A stretch of 64,000 nt of DNA, taken from NCBI GenBank assembly GCA_034506255.1, contig JAPDPX010000007.1:248001-312000 (forward strand). The letters run 5' to 3'. Origin of the DNA: a candidate division KSB1 bacterium. GTDB taxonomy: Bacteria; Zhuqueibacterota; Zhuqueibacteria; Zhuqueibacterales; Zhuqueibacteraceae. A model generated the notes under the pieces. The model had not been told where the DNA came from. It did no database searches and saw nothing but the letters and a program-made list of their open reading frames with translations. A program made the translations under genes and the position numbers. Shown one piece after another: positions 27,810 through 37,400 of the stretch (the stretch's first letter is position 1; every line of letters starts with the position of its first letter).

Positions 27810-28473
27810 GAACTCTTTCAACCGGTTTATGGCATTTTTCGTTTGGCGAACGGCATCCATGACGAGCGCGGCAAAAACGGCGCACGACCCCCTGGTTGCA
27901 AACTTGGAAAGCGGGCGCGCTCGAGCGTCGCAGCGTGTCAGCCCATTTGATCTGCTGCGACTGAGGTCCCACCGGCCGGCTCCGCCGCCATCTCGAAAAA
28001 TTTGTTCGCGCCGGCACTGCAAAAGCGGGACGAATCTAAACAACGGCGCACGAAAGCGAAAGCAAAATTTGTCAAGACCGTTCAAATGAGCTATTGCCCG
28101 GTCCGGCAAAATGTCAATTTCCGTCCACCGCCGCGTGCCTCGCGAAAAGCATGGCGGATCTCCGGCCGCCCGCAAATCGCAGGCGTCGCGAGGCCACTCA
28201 AAGCGCGTCTAATAGTACAACGTTAAGTTGGCATCTCCACCCCTCAAATGTCATTCTGCAAGAATCTTCTTGAGTGCTTGGGATAATGTCAGAATAAGCA
28301 TCACTCCCAGTACCCAGGAAGATTCCTTCAGAATGACAGCTTTGGGTTGCGGAGCGGATTTTGGCACTTAACGTTGTAGTACTAATCTCCCGGCAGGGGA
28401 GCCTCTCTTCCAACCGATCTTTGCTCCCGATCATGCCGACTTCTGCGCCGACGGATGCCATGGGATCCCTGCG
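27810..28473. other. Intergenic region upstream of the glycan block
   Basis: I support no gene here. The region holds the start of the glycan transcript (a TTGACA box is visible on the minus strand near 28069-28074, without a good -10 at the right distance) and the 180-bp MITE-like element at 28209-28386, which is more AT-rich than its surroundings. Confidence 0.55.
28209..28386. mobile_element. MITE-like element with nested inverted repeats
   Basis: The outer arms AATAGTACAACGTTAAGT (28211-28228) and ACTTAACGTTGTAGTACTAA (28366-28385) are inverted copies. A second pair lies inside: TGTCATTCTGCAAGAATCTT (28249-28268) and AAGATTCCTTCAGAATGACA (28319-28338). There is no coding capacity. AT-rich content and terminal inverted repeats suggest a non-autonomous element; no transposase is in the window. 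Confidence 0.65.
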
Positions 28474-28743
28474 TTATGACTTCTGTGTGACGGCAGCAAG
28501 CGCAGCCTTTGCGCTGTGACTCAGCTTGCGCAAACCCGCCTCACGCCGCAGGGCTCGCCGGCGTGAACCGCAGGCCTCGGCGTAAACCAGCGCCACCGGC
28601 CGGCGGCCGCGGGTATAGCGCGCCCCCCTGCCTCCATGATGTTGCGCCAGCCGGCGTTCGAGATCGTTGGTGATCCCGGTGTAAAACGTGCCATCTGCGC
28701 AGTGCAGCAGATAGACAAAATAATTGTCGTTGACAGCCACCAT
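28474..28743 (-). CDS. GIY-YIG domain protein (UPF0213/YhbQ-like)
   Basis: An 89-residue single-domain member of the GIY-YIG nuclease superfamily. The motif appears as NYFVYLLHCADGTFYTGIT (the GIY and YIG boxes in modified form), followed by the conserved arginine segment NDLERRLAQH and GARYTRGRRPVALVYAE. The length matches the small YhbQ/UPF0213 group, whose members are common; some have been linked to DNA repair, but their role is unsettled. A conserved downstream Glu of the active site may be in RREAGLRKL. It follows the M16 gene by seven bases on the same strand, probably by chance or as readthrough. Confident domain call, uncertain function. Confidence 0.85.
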   Translation of the reverse strand: MVAVNDNYFVYLLHCADGTFYTGITNDLERRLAQHHGGRGARYTRGRRPVALVYAEACGSRRRALRREAGLRKLSHSAKAALAAVTQKS

Positions 28744-28750
28744 GTGTCTT

Positions 28751-30091
28751 TCACGCCGGTGAATAAAAACCGGGATCGCTCAGCTTGATTTCCTCGACCG
28801 GACCGAAATGCGCGGCAACTTTGCGCAGTTTCTTCGCCGGGCCGGCCAGTACGAAGGCGAAAGCTTCACGCGGGAAATATTCCCGTGCCAGGCGTTCCAG
28901 TTCCGCCACCGTCAGCGCGGCGAGGCGATCGAAGTAGGTGTTGACCATCGCCGGCCCCACGCCATAGAATTCCAAATCACAAGCCAGCCCTGCCAGTTGT
29001 TCGAGGGTCTCGAAATTGGCGGGGTATTGCCCGCGAATGTAGTTGACGGTGGATTGCAGCGTGGCTTCGTCAAGCTGATGGTCATGCAAACGGCGCATTT
29101 GCGCCAGGCAGATTTCAAGGGCGCGGCCCGCGGCGGCCACGGCAGTGTCCGAGGCAACCATCAAGGCGCCCGGCAGCAGGTGGCGTGAGCTGAAAACGCT
29201 GGCGCTGTAAGTCAACCCGGCCTGAATGCGCAGGGCGGCATTGAGCCAGGAGGTGAAACGGCCGCCGAGAATCGTTTCCAACACATCCAGGCCGGCATAA
29301 TCCGGGCAATTGTACGCGGCGCCGACATTTCCCAGGCAGAAGTAGACTTGCTGCTCATCAGGCTTGTCGACCAGCAACACACGCGAATGCGACCACTTCT
29401 GCGGCGGTGCGGGCACGGGCACAACAGCGGCGCCGGGCTGCCAGTCGGCAAAAAGTTCATGAATCTTTGCCAGCACCTCGCTGCTGTTGCAGTCACCGGC
29501 AATGGCGAGAATCACCTGTTCCGGGCCGTAATAGCGCTGATGGAAAGCCACCACTTCCGCCAGGCTCAGACTCGCGAGGCTGGTTTCCGTGCCCAGCTCG
29601 GAGCGGCCATAGGGATGCCCGGCAAACAGAAAGGAGTTGAAATACTGCTCGATGACATTGGCGGGGTTATCCCTGGCCTGGCGCCAGCCGGCGATCGCTT
29701 GTTCGATCTTTTTGTCGAATTCCTCCCGGGGGAAAACGGGTTGCCGCAGCGCTTCCGCCAGCAACGTGAGGCCGAGTTGCCAATCCTCGCGCAGCACTTC
29801 CAGCGAGAGCAGACCGCAATCAATGGCCTGGTCCGTGCTGAAACGGCCGCCGACAGAATCGAGGGTTTCCGCAAACTGCCGGGCACTGCGCCGTCGGGTG
29901 CCTTTCCGCAACAGCGACAAGGTGATGGCAGCCAGCCCCTCCTTGCCCGGCGGGTCAGCCGTGGCGCCAATTTTCAACAAAACTTCAAAGGCCAGCAGCG
30001 GCAGACGATGATCTTCCCACAGCAGGATGGTCATGCCGTTGGGCAGCAGGTGTTTGGTGAACTCGGGGAAGCGGATACCACTGTTCTTCAT
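28751..30091 (-). CDS. M16-family peptidase-like subunit lacking the zinc motif
   Basis: A 446-residue pitrilysin-fold protein, the second of two adjacent M16 genes. The region where HxxEH should be reads PPGKEGLAAITLSLL, so the zinc ligands are absent and it should be inactive alone. Family features remain: LPNGMTILLWEDHRLPLLAF at the start, EEFDKKIEQAIAGWRQARDN, the NSFLFAGHPYG stretch, and the C-terminal YNCPDYAGLDVLETILGGRF and AGLTYSASVF. In such pairs the inactive subunit completes the substrate chamber of the active one. No signal peptide is clear. The start ATG at 30091 has only a distant GAGG. It sits 142 bases after its active partner, likely in one operon. Confidence 0.88.
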   Translation of the reverse strand: MKNSGIRFPEFTKHLLPNGMTILLWEDHRLPLLAFEVLLKIGATADPPGKEGLAAITLSLLRKGTRRRSARQFAETLDSVGGRFSTDQAIDCGLLSLEVLREDWQLGLTLLAEALRQPVFPREEFDKKIEQAIAGWRQARDNPANVIEQYFNSFLFAGHPYGRSELGTETSLASLSLAEVVAFHQRYYGPEQVILAIAGDCNSSEVLAKIHELFADWQPGAAVVPVPAPPQKWSHSRVLLVDKPDEQQVYFCLGNVGAAYNCPDYAGLDVLETILGGRFTSWLNAALRIQAGLTYSASVFSSRHLLPGALMVASDTAVAAAGRALEICLAQMRRLHDHQLDEATLQSTVNYIRGQYPANFETLEQLAGLACDLEFYGVGPAMVNTYFDRLAALTVAELERLAREYFPREAFAFVLAGPAKKLRKVAAHFGPVEEIKLSDPGFYSPA

Positions 30092-30233
30092 AAGCAAATA
30101 GTGTCGACCTCTGTGTCACGTCTTTCGTCCATGAAATTGCGTTCGGCTGTTTCCACCGGAGTGCCGTGTTCGTGGGAGGCATACCGATGTCTCGGTTCCC
30201 GGGGTCGCTTCGCCGGCATTTTCCGGGTGTTTT

Positions 30234-31502
30234 TCATGGCTCCGGATGCAGGGTCACGAGGGTGCTCTGCGCGGGCTGGAGCCAGGCGTTCGCCGCCGCC
30301 TGCAGATCATCCGGTGTGAGCGCGGCGTAGTGATCGAGGGCTTCGAACAACAGGCGATAGTCATCGAAGTAGATGGCGAAGCTGCCGAGGGTGTCGGCCT
30401 TGCCGGCCAGCGTGGTGAGGCTGCGCACGAAAGCCGCGCGGCAGATGTTTTGCGCTTTGCGCAGTTCGGCGGCGGAGACCGGCTCATCGCGCAAGCGCTG
30501 CAGTTCCTCCCTCAGCACCTGTTCACCAGCCTCGGCCCCCCGGCCTTCGCTGCACTGCACGGTAAGAATGAACAAACCGGGGTCGAGCGAAGGGCCGTAG
30601 TCGCTTCTCACCCAGGCCGCCAAACGTTCGCCATCCACCAATCGCCGATAGAGACGCGAACTTTGGCCGGCCACCAGGATGATTTCGAGCAGTTGCAGTG
30701 CAAAATGATCGGGGTGACGACTTGCGGGCGTGTGAAAGCCGCAGGTGAACGCCGGCAGATGCGCGGGCAGATGCAGATCGGCGCGGCGTGGTGCAGTCTG
30801 CGGCGGTTCCACCGGCAGCGCGACGGTGGGCGCCGGCCGGCCGGGCAGCCCGCCGAAATAATGCTCGCACAACCGCAGCGTTTCCTCCGGGTCGAGATCT
30901 CCCGCCAGCACCATGACCGCGTTGGCGGGCGTGTAATAGCGGTGATGGAATTCCTTCAAATCCGCCAGCTTCCAGCGTTGGATATCCTGCGGCCAGCCAA
31001 TCACCGGCCAGCGGTAGGGATGAACCGTAAACGCCGTTGCCCACAGCTTCTCATTCAGCAACTCGAAATTGTCGTTTTCCACCGTGGAGCGCCGTTCGGA
31101 GGCAATGACTTTGCGCTCCGCGGCAAAGGTGCTCTTCTCAAGCTGCAGGCCGGCCATGCGGTCGGCCTCCAGGTCAAAGATGGTGGCCAGGGCGCTGGCC
31201 GGGAAACTGTTTTGATAAACGGTGAGATTTTGGTTGGTGAAAGCGTTGTTGGCGCCGCCATGCGCCTCCATGATTTCATCGAAACGGCCGGGGCCGTAGT
31301 TTTTCCCGCCATTGAACATCAAATGTTCGATGAAATGTGCCAGGCCGGTCCCGCCCGGGCTCTCGTTGCGCGATCCCACCCGCCAAAAGATGTGCATGGC
31401 GACCTGCGGCAGAGTATGATCTTCGTGCAGAATGATTTGCAGACCGTTGCCGAGGCGATGCTCGTGCACGCTTGCTGCAAATGCCGCGATTTGCTCACGC
31501 AT
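30234..31502 (-). CDS. M16-family zinc peptidase, catalytic subunit
   Basis: A 422-residue zinc metallopeptidase of the pitrilysin/mitochondrial-processing-peptidase family. The inverted zinc motif HFIEH is at residues 56-60 in GGTGLAHFIEHLMFNGGKN; the downstream glutamate region lies in ERKVIASERRSTVENDN near 130. The C-terminal domain has the conserved RLYRRLVDGERLAAWVRSDY. I chose the ATG at 31502 (MREQIAAF); the frame is open 22 codons further upstream but a near-consensus promoter lies there (31548-31576), leaving a 39-base leader. I see no signal peptide, so the location (cytoplasm or periplasm) is uncertain. It probably degrades peptides together with the inactive subunit downstream. 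Confidence 0.9.
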   Translation of the reverse strand: MREQIAAFAASVHEHRLGNGLQIILHEDHTLPQVAMHIFWRVGSRNESPGGTGLAHFIEHLMFNGGKNYGPGRFDEIMEAHGGANNAFTNQNLTVYQNSFPASALATIFDLEADRMAGLQLEKSTFAAERKVIASERRSTVENDNFELLNEKLWATAFTVHPYRWPVIGWPQDIQRWKLADLKEFHHRYYTPANAVMVLAGDLDPEETLRLCEHYFGGLPGRPAPTVALPVEPPQTAPRRADLHLPAHLPAFTCGFHTPASRHPDHFALQLLEIILVAGQSSRLYRRLVDGERLAAWVRSDYGPSLDPGLFILTVQCSEGRGAEAGEQVLREELQRLRDEPVSAAELRKAQNICRAAFVRSLTTLAGKADTLGSFAIYFDDYRLLFEALDHYAALTPDDLQAAANAWLQPAQSTLVTLHPEP

Positions 31503-31547
31503 GAATCCCTGTTTTCCTCCCGTGCTGCTGAATTTCTGTCGGCGGGC

Positions 31548-31576
31548 AATATACGGCAATTTTTGCAATTTGCCAA
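31548..31576 (-). promoter_or_regulatory. Sigma-70-type promoter for the M16 pair
   Basis: Minus strand: TTGGCA (31571-31576), a 17-base spacer and TATATT (31548-31553). Both boxes match consensus at five of six positions. It is well placed before the start at 31502. Confidence 0.6.
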
Positions 31577-31702
31577 TCGTCCTGACCGCCGCGGCAAATT
31601 GTTTTGGGCGTTTCGCCGTTGCGCCAACTTGTCGCTATATAACTGTGTTTTTCAAAAAACCGGTCCCCGGAAGCCTTTACCATTCGTTCAGGAGCGTAAC
31701 CC

Positions 31703-32296
31703 ATGCGGAATATTACCCTGCTCGTTCACCCCCTGGCCATTGGCCTGCTGGCCGTTTTGCTGCAAGCCTGTGAAAAACCCCGGCAGGATGCCGGCGCGGC
31801 AGGCACAGTGGACAGTCTGCAAACCACCAGCCCGGCGCCGCAGCCGGCAGCCGCAGCCGCCGATTCCACCGAGAAGCTCAGCCGGGCGCAGATCGAAGAG
31901 ATCGCGCGGGAGGAGATGCCGGGCGCGCTGATCATCGCCGAAGCAATCGACCGGGAAGACAGTGTGCTGGTCTATGAAGTCGACGTGAAAAATGAACGCG
32001 GCATCTTCCAACTGGTGATCAACGCGGTCACCGGCGCGGTGCTCGAAGTGGAGGACAAGACGGCGGACTACGAGGCGGAAGGCAAGGCCCTGCCCGCTGA
32101 AATTCCCGATCTCGCCGCGCGCGATGCCGCCGAACAAGCCGCGCTCGCCAGCATCCCCGGCGAAGTGGTGAAGTGGAAAGTTCGCGACAAGGGCCAGGGC
32201 ACTTATTACAGCTTTACCATCCGCGGCGCCGACGGCGGCACGCAAAAGGTGAAAGTGAAGGCGGGCAGCAACGAAGTGCAGAAATCGGATGATTGA
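31703..32296 (+). CDS. PepSY-domain lipoprotein
   Basis: A 197-residue lipoprotein. The signal peptide IGLLAVLLQAC gives a lipobox with Cys near residue 23. A low-complexity Ala/Pro linker follows (residues 28-55), then a PepSY-like domain of about 65 residues (SRAQIEEIAREEMPGALIIA, VYEVDVKNERGIFQLVINAV, GAVLEVEDK) and a second, partial PepSY-like repeat towards the end. PepSY domains are thought to bind or inhibit peptidases; the M16 pair is divergently transcribed next door, but a link is speculation. The start ATG follows AGGAGCGTAACCC. The next lipoprotein gene begins 107 bases later on the same strand. Confidence 0.8.
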   Translation: MRNITLLVHPLAIGLLAVLLQACEKPRQDAGAAGTVDSLQTTSPAPQPAAAAADSTEKLSRAQIEEIAREEMPGALIIAEAIDREDSVLVYEVDVKNERGIFQLVINAVTGAVLEVEDKTADYEAEGKALPAEIPDLAARDAAEQAALASIPGEVVKWKVRDKGQGTYYSFTIRGADGGTQKVKVKAGSNEVQKSDD

Positions 32297-32403
32297 GACG
32301 CGGCGCGCCGGTGGAACTTTCCTGTTGGTTTTGGTACAAAATTGCTTTACCTAGCAGTGTTTCAGCTCTGCCATGGAATGACAAAATCGATCAGGGAGTG
32401 GTT

Positions 32404-33054
32404 ATGAAGTACAGGATCATCCTCTGGCTGCTCGTGTTTGCGCTCGGCTGCGGCCAAAGCCAGCAGGAAAGACAAGCCGGCCAGTCCCCGGCAGCGGGCG
32501 CCGCTTCATCCGGCATCACCGCCCAGGATGCCAGCCGCGAATATGGCCAGTCTGTCATGGAAACACCCTCCGCTGGCGGTCAAGCCGCCCACGTTGAACC
32601 GGTGGCCTTTGCTGAGCTGCAGAAACTTCTGCCGGCAAGCCTGGCGGGCCTCACCCGCGACGAGGCCACCGGCGAAACTGCCGAAGTGTTCGGCATCAAA
32701 GTCTCGACGGCCGAAGCGCACTACAGCGATGACGAGGGTCGCAGCATAACTCTCAAGCTCACTGACCTCGGCTCGTTGCAAGGGCTGTCGAGCATGGCGA
32801 CCTACGCATGGGCGGCCACCGACATCGATCGCCAAACCGAAAGCGGATACGAACGCACGCTCACACTGCACGGTTACCGCGGCTATGAGCAATTCGACCG
32901 CGACGATCAAAGCTGCATTTTGAATGTGCTGGTGGGCAATCGTTTTATCGTGGAGGTGAGCGGCTACCAAGTCAGCATGGCGGAAACCAGGACGGCGCTG
33001 CAGCAAATCGATCTCAAACAGCTCGAGGGCATGAAGCTGCGCAGCAGGCAATGA
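32404..33054 (+). CDS. Lipoprotein of unknown function
   Basis: A 216-residue predicted lipoprotein: signal IILWLLVFALGC with the lipobox Cys at residue 17, then a Gln/Ala-rich linker to about residue 60. The mature domain begins FAELQKLLPASLAGLTRDEA and continues with alternating strands and helices (VSTAEAHYSDDEGRSITLKL, LNVLVGNRFIVEVSG). I recall similar small lipoproteins with this LPASLxGL opening but no named function. The start ATG at 32404 follows CAGGGAG; the longer open frame begins inside the spacer and lacks a signal. The gene is followed by a strong terminator (33298-33326). Confidence 0.75.
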   Translation: MKYRIILWLLVFALGCGQSQQERQAGQSPAAGAASSGITAQDASREYGQSVMETPSAGGQAAHVEPVAFAELQKLLPASLAGLTRDEATGETAEVFGIKVSTAEAHYSDDEGRSITLKLTDLGSLQGLSSMATYAWAATDIDRQTESGYERTLTLHGYRGYEQFDRDDQSCILNVLVGNRFIVEVSGYQVSMAETRTALQQIDLKQLEGMKLRSRQ

Positions 33055-33297
33055 AGGCGGGCGGTTCACCGCGGCCCGCTGTCCGCCGAAAACAGCAGTC
33101 TTTTGGATAAAAATGCCCGCGCAACTGCCTGGCCATGGCCTCGCAAGCCTCCGGATTCTCCCGTCACAATGCAGTTTGGCAATCCCCGGCTCGGACGGGA
33201 TGGCAATGCCTGCCAACGCCAGCGCAACCTTCGCCGTTCACGCCTGCACCCACCCAACCTCCCGGCACCGTTGTGAACATTTTCGTCGCAGAATCAC

Positions 33298-33326
33298 AAG
33301 CCTGCAAAAGCAGGCTTTGCTTTTTT
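33298..33326 (+). terminator. Intrinsic terminator between convergent genes
   Basis: AAGCCTGC pairs perfectly with GCAGGCTT around AAAA; TGC and six T residues follow. It ends the plus-strand lipoprotein transcript just before the convergent transpeptidase gene. Confidence 0.8.
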
Positions 33327-33339
33327 CGGCCGCATTGTT

Positions 33340-34371
33340 TCAGAATGCGCCGGCCTGCTGAAATTCGAAATAACACTGCAACACCCGGCCGGCGAGCGGG
33401 GCGGCGTCCTGCGCACCCTGCGCCTCCTCCAGGAAAACCACCAGCGCGACCTCGGGTTTCTCTGCCGGCGCAAAGCCAATGAACCACCCGTTGGTTTTGG
33501 CGCCAAAATATGCTGCTGCCGTGCCGGTCTTGCCCGCGACTTTGATTTCCGCCAGCCGCGCGCCTACACCAGTGCCATAGGCCACACTCTGCCGCATCCC
33601 TTCCCTGATGAGATGCAATTCCCGGCCAAACACAATCGTCTTCACCAGCTCCGCTTGGAACTGCTGCAGCGCTGCCGCCGAGGCCGGATAAAACGGCCGG
33701 TAAATCGCGCCCGCATTGGCAAGCGCTGCGACCAATTGCAGCATCTGCAGTGGCGTCACTGCCAGCGCGCGGCTTTGCCCCACCGCGAAACGCACTGCTT
33801 CTGCAGGCGAAACCCATTCCGGCAACCGGCCGGCAGCCTCCTCCGGCAGGTTGATACCCGTGCGCTCCGCCAGCATGAGATTGCGCGCCGTTTCGGCGAG
33901 CGCACCGGCGGGCAGCTTCTGCGCGGCGAGATAAAAGTAAATGTTGCAGGAATTCGCCAGTGCCTGCAGCAGAGTTTGCCTGCCGTGACCACGGCGCAGC
34001 CAGCAGTGATGGGCCTCGCTGCCGAGTTTGATCTGGCCTTCGCACAAAAACTGCTCCTCCGGATCGAGCAGACCGTGCTGCAACAACGCCAGGGCAGTCA
34101 CGATTTTGAAGATCGAGCCCGGACGGGTGGCATGTTGCACGCCCAGCCGTTCGTTGATGACAGCCAGCAGCAAACCGGTGCGCGGCTGCATCACCAAAAT
34201 CGTTCCGTCGCGATTGCCCAACAGCTCACGGCAGGCCTGGCGAAACGCGGTCAAATCCGCAAAGCGATCACGCGGCTGCCAGCAGGACACACCCGCCAGC
34301 GCAAGCATGCCGGCACAGGCCAACACGGGCCAAAACTGCCGGGGCGTCTGCCAATTTCGATCAGATCCCAT
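33340..34371 (-). CDS. Stand-alone penicillin-binding transpeptidase
   Basis: A 343-residue protein made of a short N-terminal membrane anchor (residues 15-30, VLACAGMLALAGVSC) and one transpeptidase domain that cross-links peptidoglycan. All three catalytic motifs are present: SIFK (Ser86-Lys89), SCN in ALANSCNIYFYLAA, and KTGT in VAGKTGTAAAY. No glycosyltransferase or PBP dimerisation domain is present, so it is much shorter than PBP2/3 or PBP1C (about 600-780 residues). It is the last gene of the macroglobulin operon, 113 bases after the macroglobulin gene. In enterobacteria another macroglobulin is paired with PBP1C; here this mini-PBP seems to take that place (inference). Confidence 0.88.
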   Translation of the reverse strand: MGSDRNWQTPRQFWPVLACAGMLALAGVSCWQPRDRFADLTAFRQACRELLGNRDGTILVMQPRTGLLLAVINERLGVQHATRPGSIFKIVTALALLQHGLLDPEEQFLCEGQIKLGSEAHHCWLRRGHGRQTLLQALANSCNIYFYLAAQKLPAGALAETARNLMLAERTGINLPEEAAGRLPEWVSPAEAVRFAVGQSRALAVTPLQMLQLVAALANAGAIYRPFYPASAAALQQFQAELVKTIVFGRELHLIREGMRQSVAYGTGVGARLAEIKVAGKTGTAAAYFGAKTNGWFIGFAPAEKPEVALVVFLEEAQGAQDAAPLAGRVLQCYFEFQQAGAF

Positions 34372-34484
34372 GCGCTCCCTCTCCCGACGGATGCGCCGCG
34401 ACCGCTCCGAGATGACATTTCTCCCGGCAATGCTTTTTCAAAACAACCGGCCGGGAGCCGGGCATGCGTGATGAAGCACAAGGC

Positions 34485-37400
34485 TCATTCGACAATTCGC
34501 ACACGCGCTTCGCTGCTGTTGCCCTGATATTCCGGATAATACATCAAGCTGGCGAGGGCCGGCATGACATGATAGCTGCCCGGAATTTGCGCGCGCACCA
34601 GGTAGGTGAATTCGTGCACGCCCGCCGCCAGCCGGGTCGCGAAAAACGCCACTTTCTCATCGCGGGTTTCACGGCCGGCATACTGCGGCCGCCAGCCCTC
34701 CTCCGCACGCCCGGCGTAGTTGCGTTCGCCGGGAATCACATAGCCCGATTCATCCTTGATCACTTCAACGCCGGCGGGCAGAGGATCTTCGAGCATGAAG
34801 TATTCGAAATCCGAGGTCGAAGTCACTCTGAGCTTCACCAGCATTTCATCGCCGGAGCGCAGCGTGCCGCTGAATCCGGTTTTGGCATAAACCAGCCGCG
34901 CGCCGGCGGCCTGTCGTTCAAGGACGTGGTATTCGCGTTCCACCCCAAAGCCGGAGTTGCTGCGCGGCAGGTTCTCCCCGGCTTGATAATAAGTCGTGCG
35001 GAAAGTACTAAAGAACTTGCCCGCGCCGGTTTTCTCGATGCGAAGGCGGTTGGGGCCGGGGCGCAACCGGCCGGCAGGCAGGCGAATCGTCTGCTCCCTG
35101 CCGTTGGCCTCGGCTTTGGTCATGCGCTGGTCGAACACGAGCTGATCGTTGAGGTGAATGCGCACGCGATAGTCGGGTTCCAGCTCGCGGCTCTTTTCGA
35201 GATAATCGACCAGCGCAAAGATGATCATCGCCGTGTCCTTGGTCGACCGCCAGGCCTCGCCGCGCTTTTGCAGCAGCAGATAGCGAATGCCCGGATTGAT
35301 GCGGGCGCTGGCGGGCTTCACCTGCACCAGCGATTTGACCGCAAACGCCGTGGTCTCGAGGTTGTCGTCCTGCCAGTTGTAGTGCCAGCTCTTGCCGCCC
35401 CAGGAGCAGAGATTGCCGGCGGTGACGCCGTTTGCTTCCAGTTGAGCGGCGAGCGTGTTGGCGATTTCGGTTTTGTTCTGGCCATGTGAAACCAGCGCCA
35501 GCAGCGCGCGGGTGTAGTCGTTGCTCCTGGCCCGCTGCAATTCTGCAAATCGCGCCTCGAACAGATTGTCGACTTTCACGCCAGCCTGCCGCGCGGTTTG
35601 CAGTGCGTAGAGCATATAGGCTTGCGTGGTGGCGTCCAGCAATGCGAACGCGCCGCGGCCGCGCGCCTCGCCGAGTCCGGTAACCTCGCGATCGACCAGC
35701 CGCGCTTGTTCGAGCTGCCGCGCCAGGCAGTCGGCACCACGTTGCAAGCGCTCCATGTCAATTGGATGCCCGGCTTGTTTTGCGAGGGACAGGCCATAAA
35801 CGACGTAGGCCGTCATGTAGGGATGGGTTTCATCATCCCGCCACCAGCCCCAGCCGCCGTCACGGTGCTGATAGCCGTATAGCGTCTGCAGGCCCTTGTC
35901 CATCATCCTGGGCAATTCGTTCAGCAGCTCCAGGCGCAAATCGAGCTTCAGCTTCTTCGCCGTGTAGGCGACAATCGCGGTGGGCAGAAAGCGGCTCATG
36001 GTTTGCTCGACGCAACCATAGGGATAGCCCGCCAGGTCCTCCAATGCGGACAAAAGTGAAGCCGCCAGCGAAGGCGAAACCGAAAGCACCAACTCGGCCG
36101 TGGCGGGATCTGCGCTCGCCGGAATCGTGATGGTTTGCTCGCGCACGGCCTGGTTTTCTTCAATATCGACGACCATCGCCTCCGAAGTCTTGAGGCCGTG
36201 CGGCAACACCGGCACTTCGAGCTGCATGGCGTCGGAGACTTCGTCGGTGAGCGCTTTGGCCGTCAAAGTGGCCAGGCCCACCTCGTTGGTTTGCACCGTC
36301 CAATCCACGCGCTTCTCGCCGTTCTCCGGCACCGAGATCAACTTCTCGCCCACTGGCGTGATGCCCACGCCCTTGCCCGCCAAACTGACTTTGGCCTGCT
36401 TCGCCTCGTTGAGATAGTTGTGCACGATGGTCGCAATCGTGACCTGATCACCGGCGATGAAAAAACGCGGGGTTTCCATGCGCACCATCAGATCCATGCG
36501 CACCAGGTTCTTGAAGGTCTGCTCCCCCACTTCGGTTTTCGCGGTGATGGCGCGCACCGTTGTGCGCCAGGTGGTGAGATTGTCGGGAAAGCGCACTTTC
36601 AGTCTGGCAATGCCGTCGGCATTGGTGCGCACCTGCGCCTGCCAAAACATGGTGTCGCGGAAATCCTTGCGCACGCGTGCCTCCTTGAACTTGTCGGCTT
36701 TGACCTCGGCAAAGCCGGTGCGCGCAAACGGCTCCGTCTTGCGCGCCGCCATGGCACCACCCAGGCCGCGCGCCCAACCATAAAACCGAAAATAAACCGA
36801 CGAGCCGGTTGCCACACGGTTGTAACGCTTGCCGTAAAACACCTTCTTGATCGCGCGCGTCAAATCCGGCGCCAGCGCATAGATGCTTTCATCCACCATC
36901 GCCACCGACAGCTCAGTGGCCACGCCCTTGCCCTCCCGGTTGGTCACCTTGATGGTCAGCTCGCCCTCCTCCTGCGGCCGGAAGACATCCTCGTTCATGC
37001 TGAGGTCGATGTTGAGAAATTTCTCCTCGGGAATGACGATAAGGTTCTTGCTTTCCGAGTACAGCTCATCGTTCGCCAGAATTGCCACCGCCACTGAAAA
37101 ATTCGGCTGGTGCTGCGCTTCGATCTCAAAATCGATTACCTGCGAACTGCCGGTGAAACGCACCACTCGCTGCGCCAGCAGTTCCGCGCCCTCGGCGGTC
37201 ACCAGCGCCGTGACATTTTTCACCGGCGCAATCACCAGCACATGCGCCGTCTCACCCGCGCGATAGCTGTCCTTGTCGGGAATGATCTCCAGACCTTTGG
37301 CCTCATAGCCGGCATAGCCAGCACGGCCGCTGACCCAGCAATATTCCTCGCTGGTGATCTTGTTGCCGCGGCTGTCGCTGGCCTGCATGGTGAGATAATA

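Noticed and set aside
30246..31931. Plus-strand open frame of 561 codons opposite the M16 gene
   Set aside because: It is antisense to a protein with an intact HFIEH zinc motif and runs on into the next lipoprotein gene in another frame.
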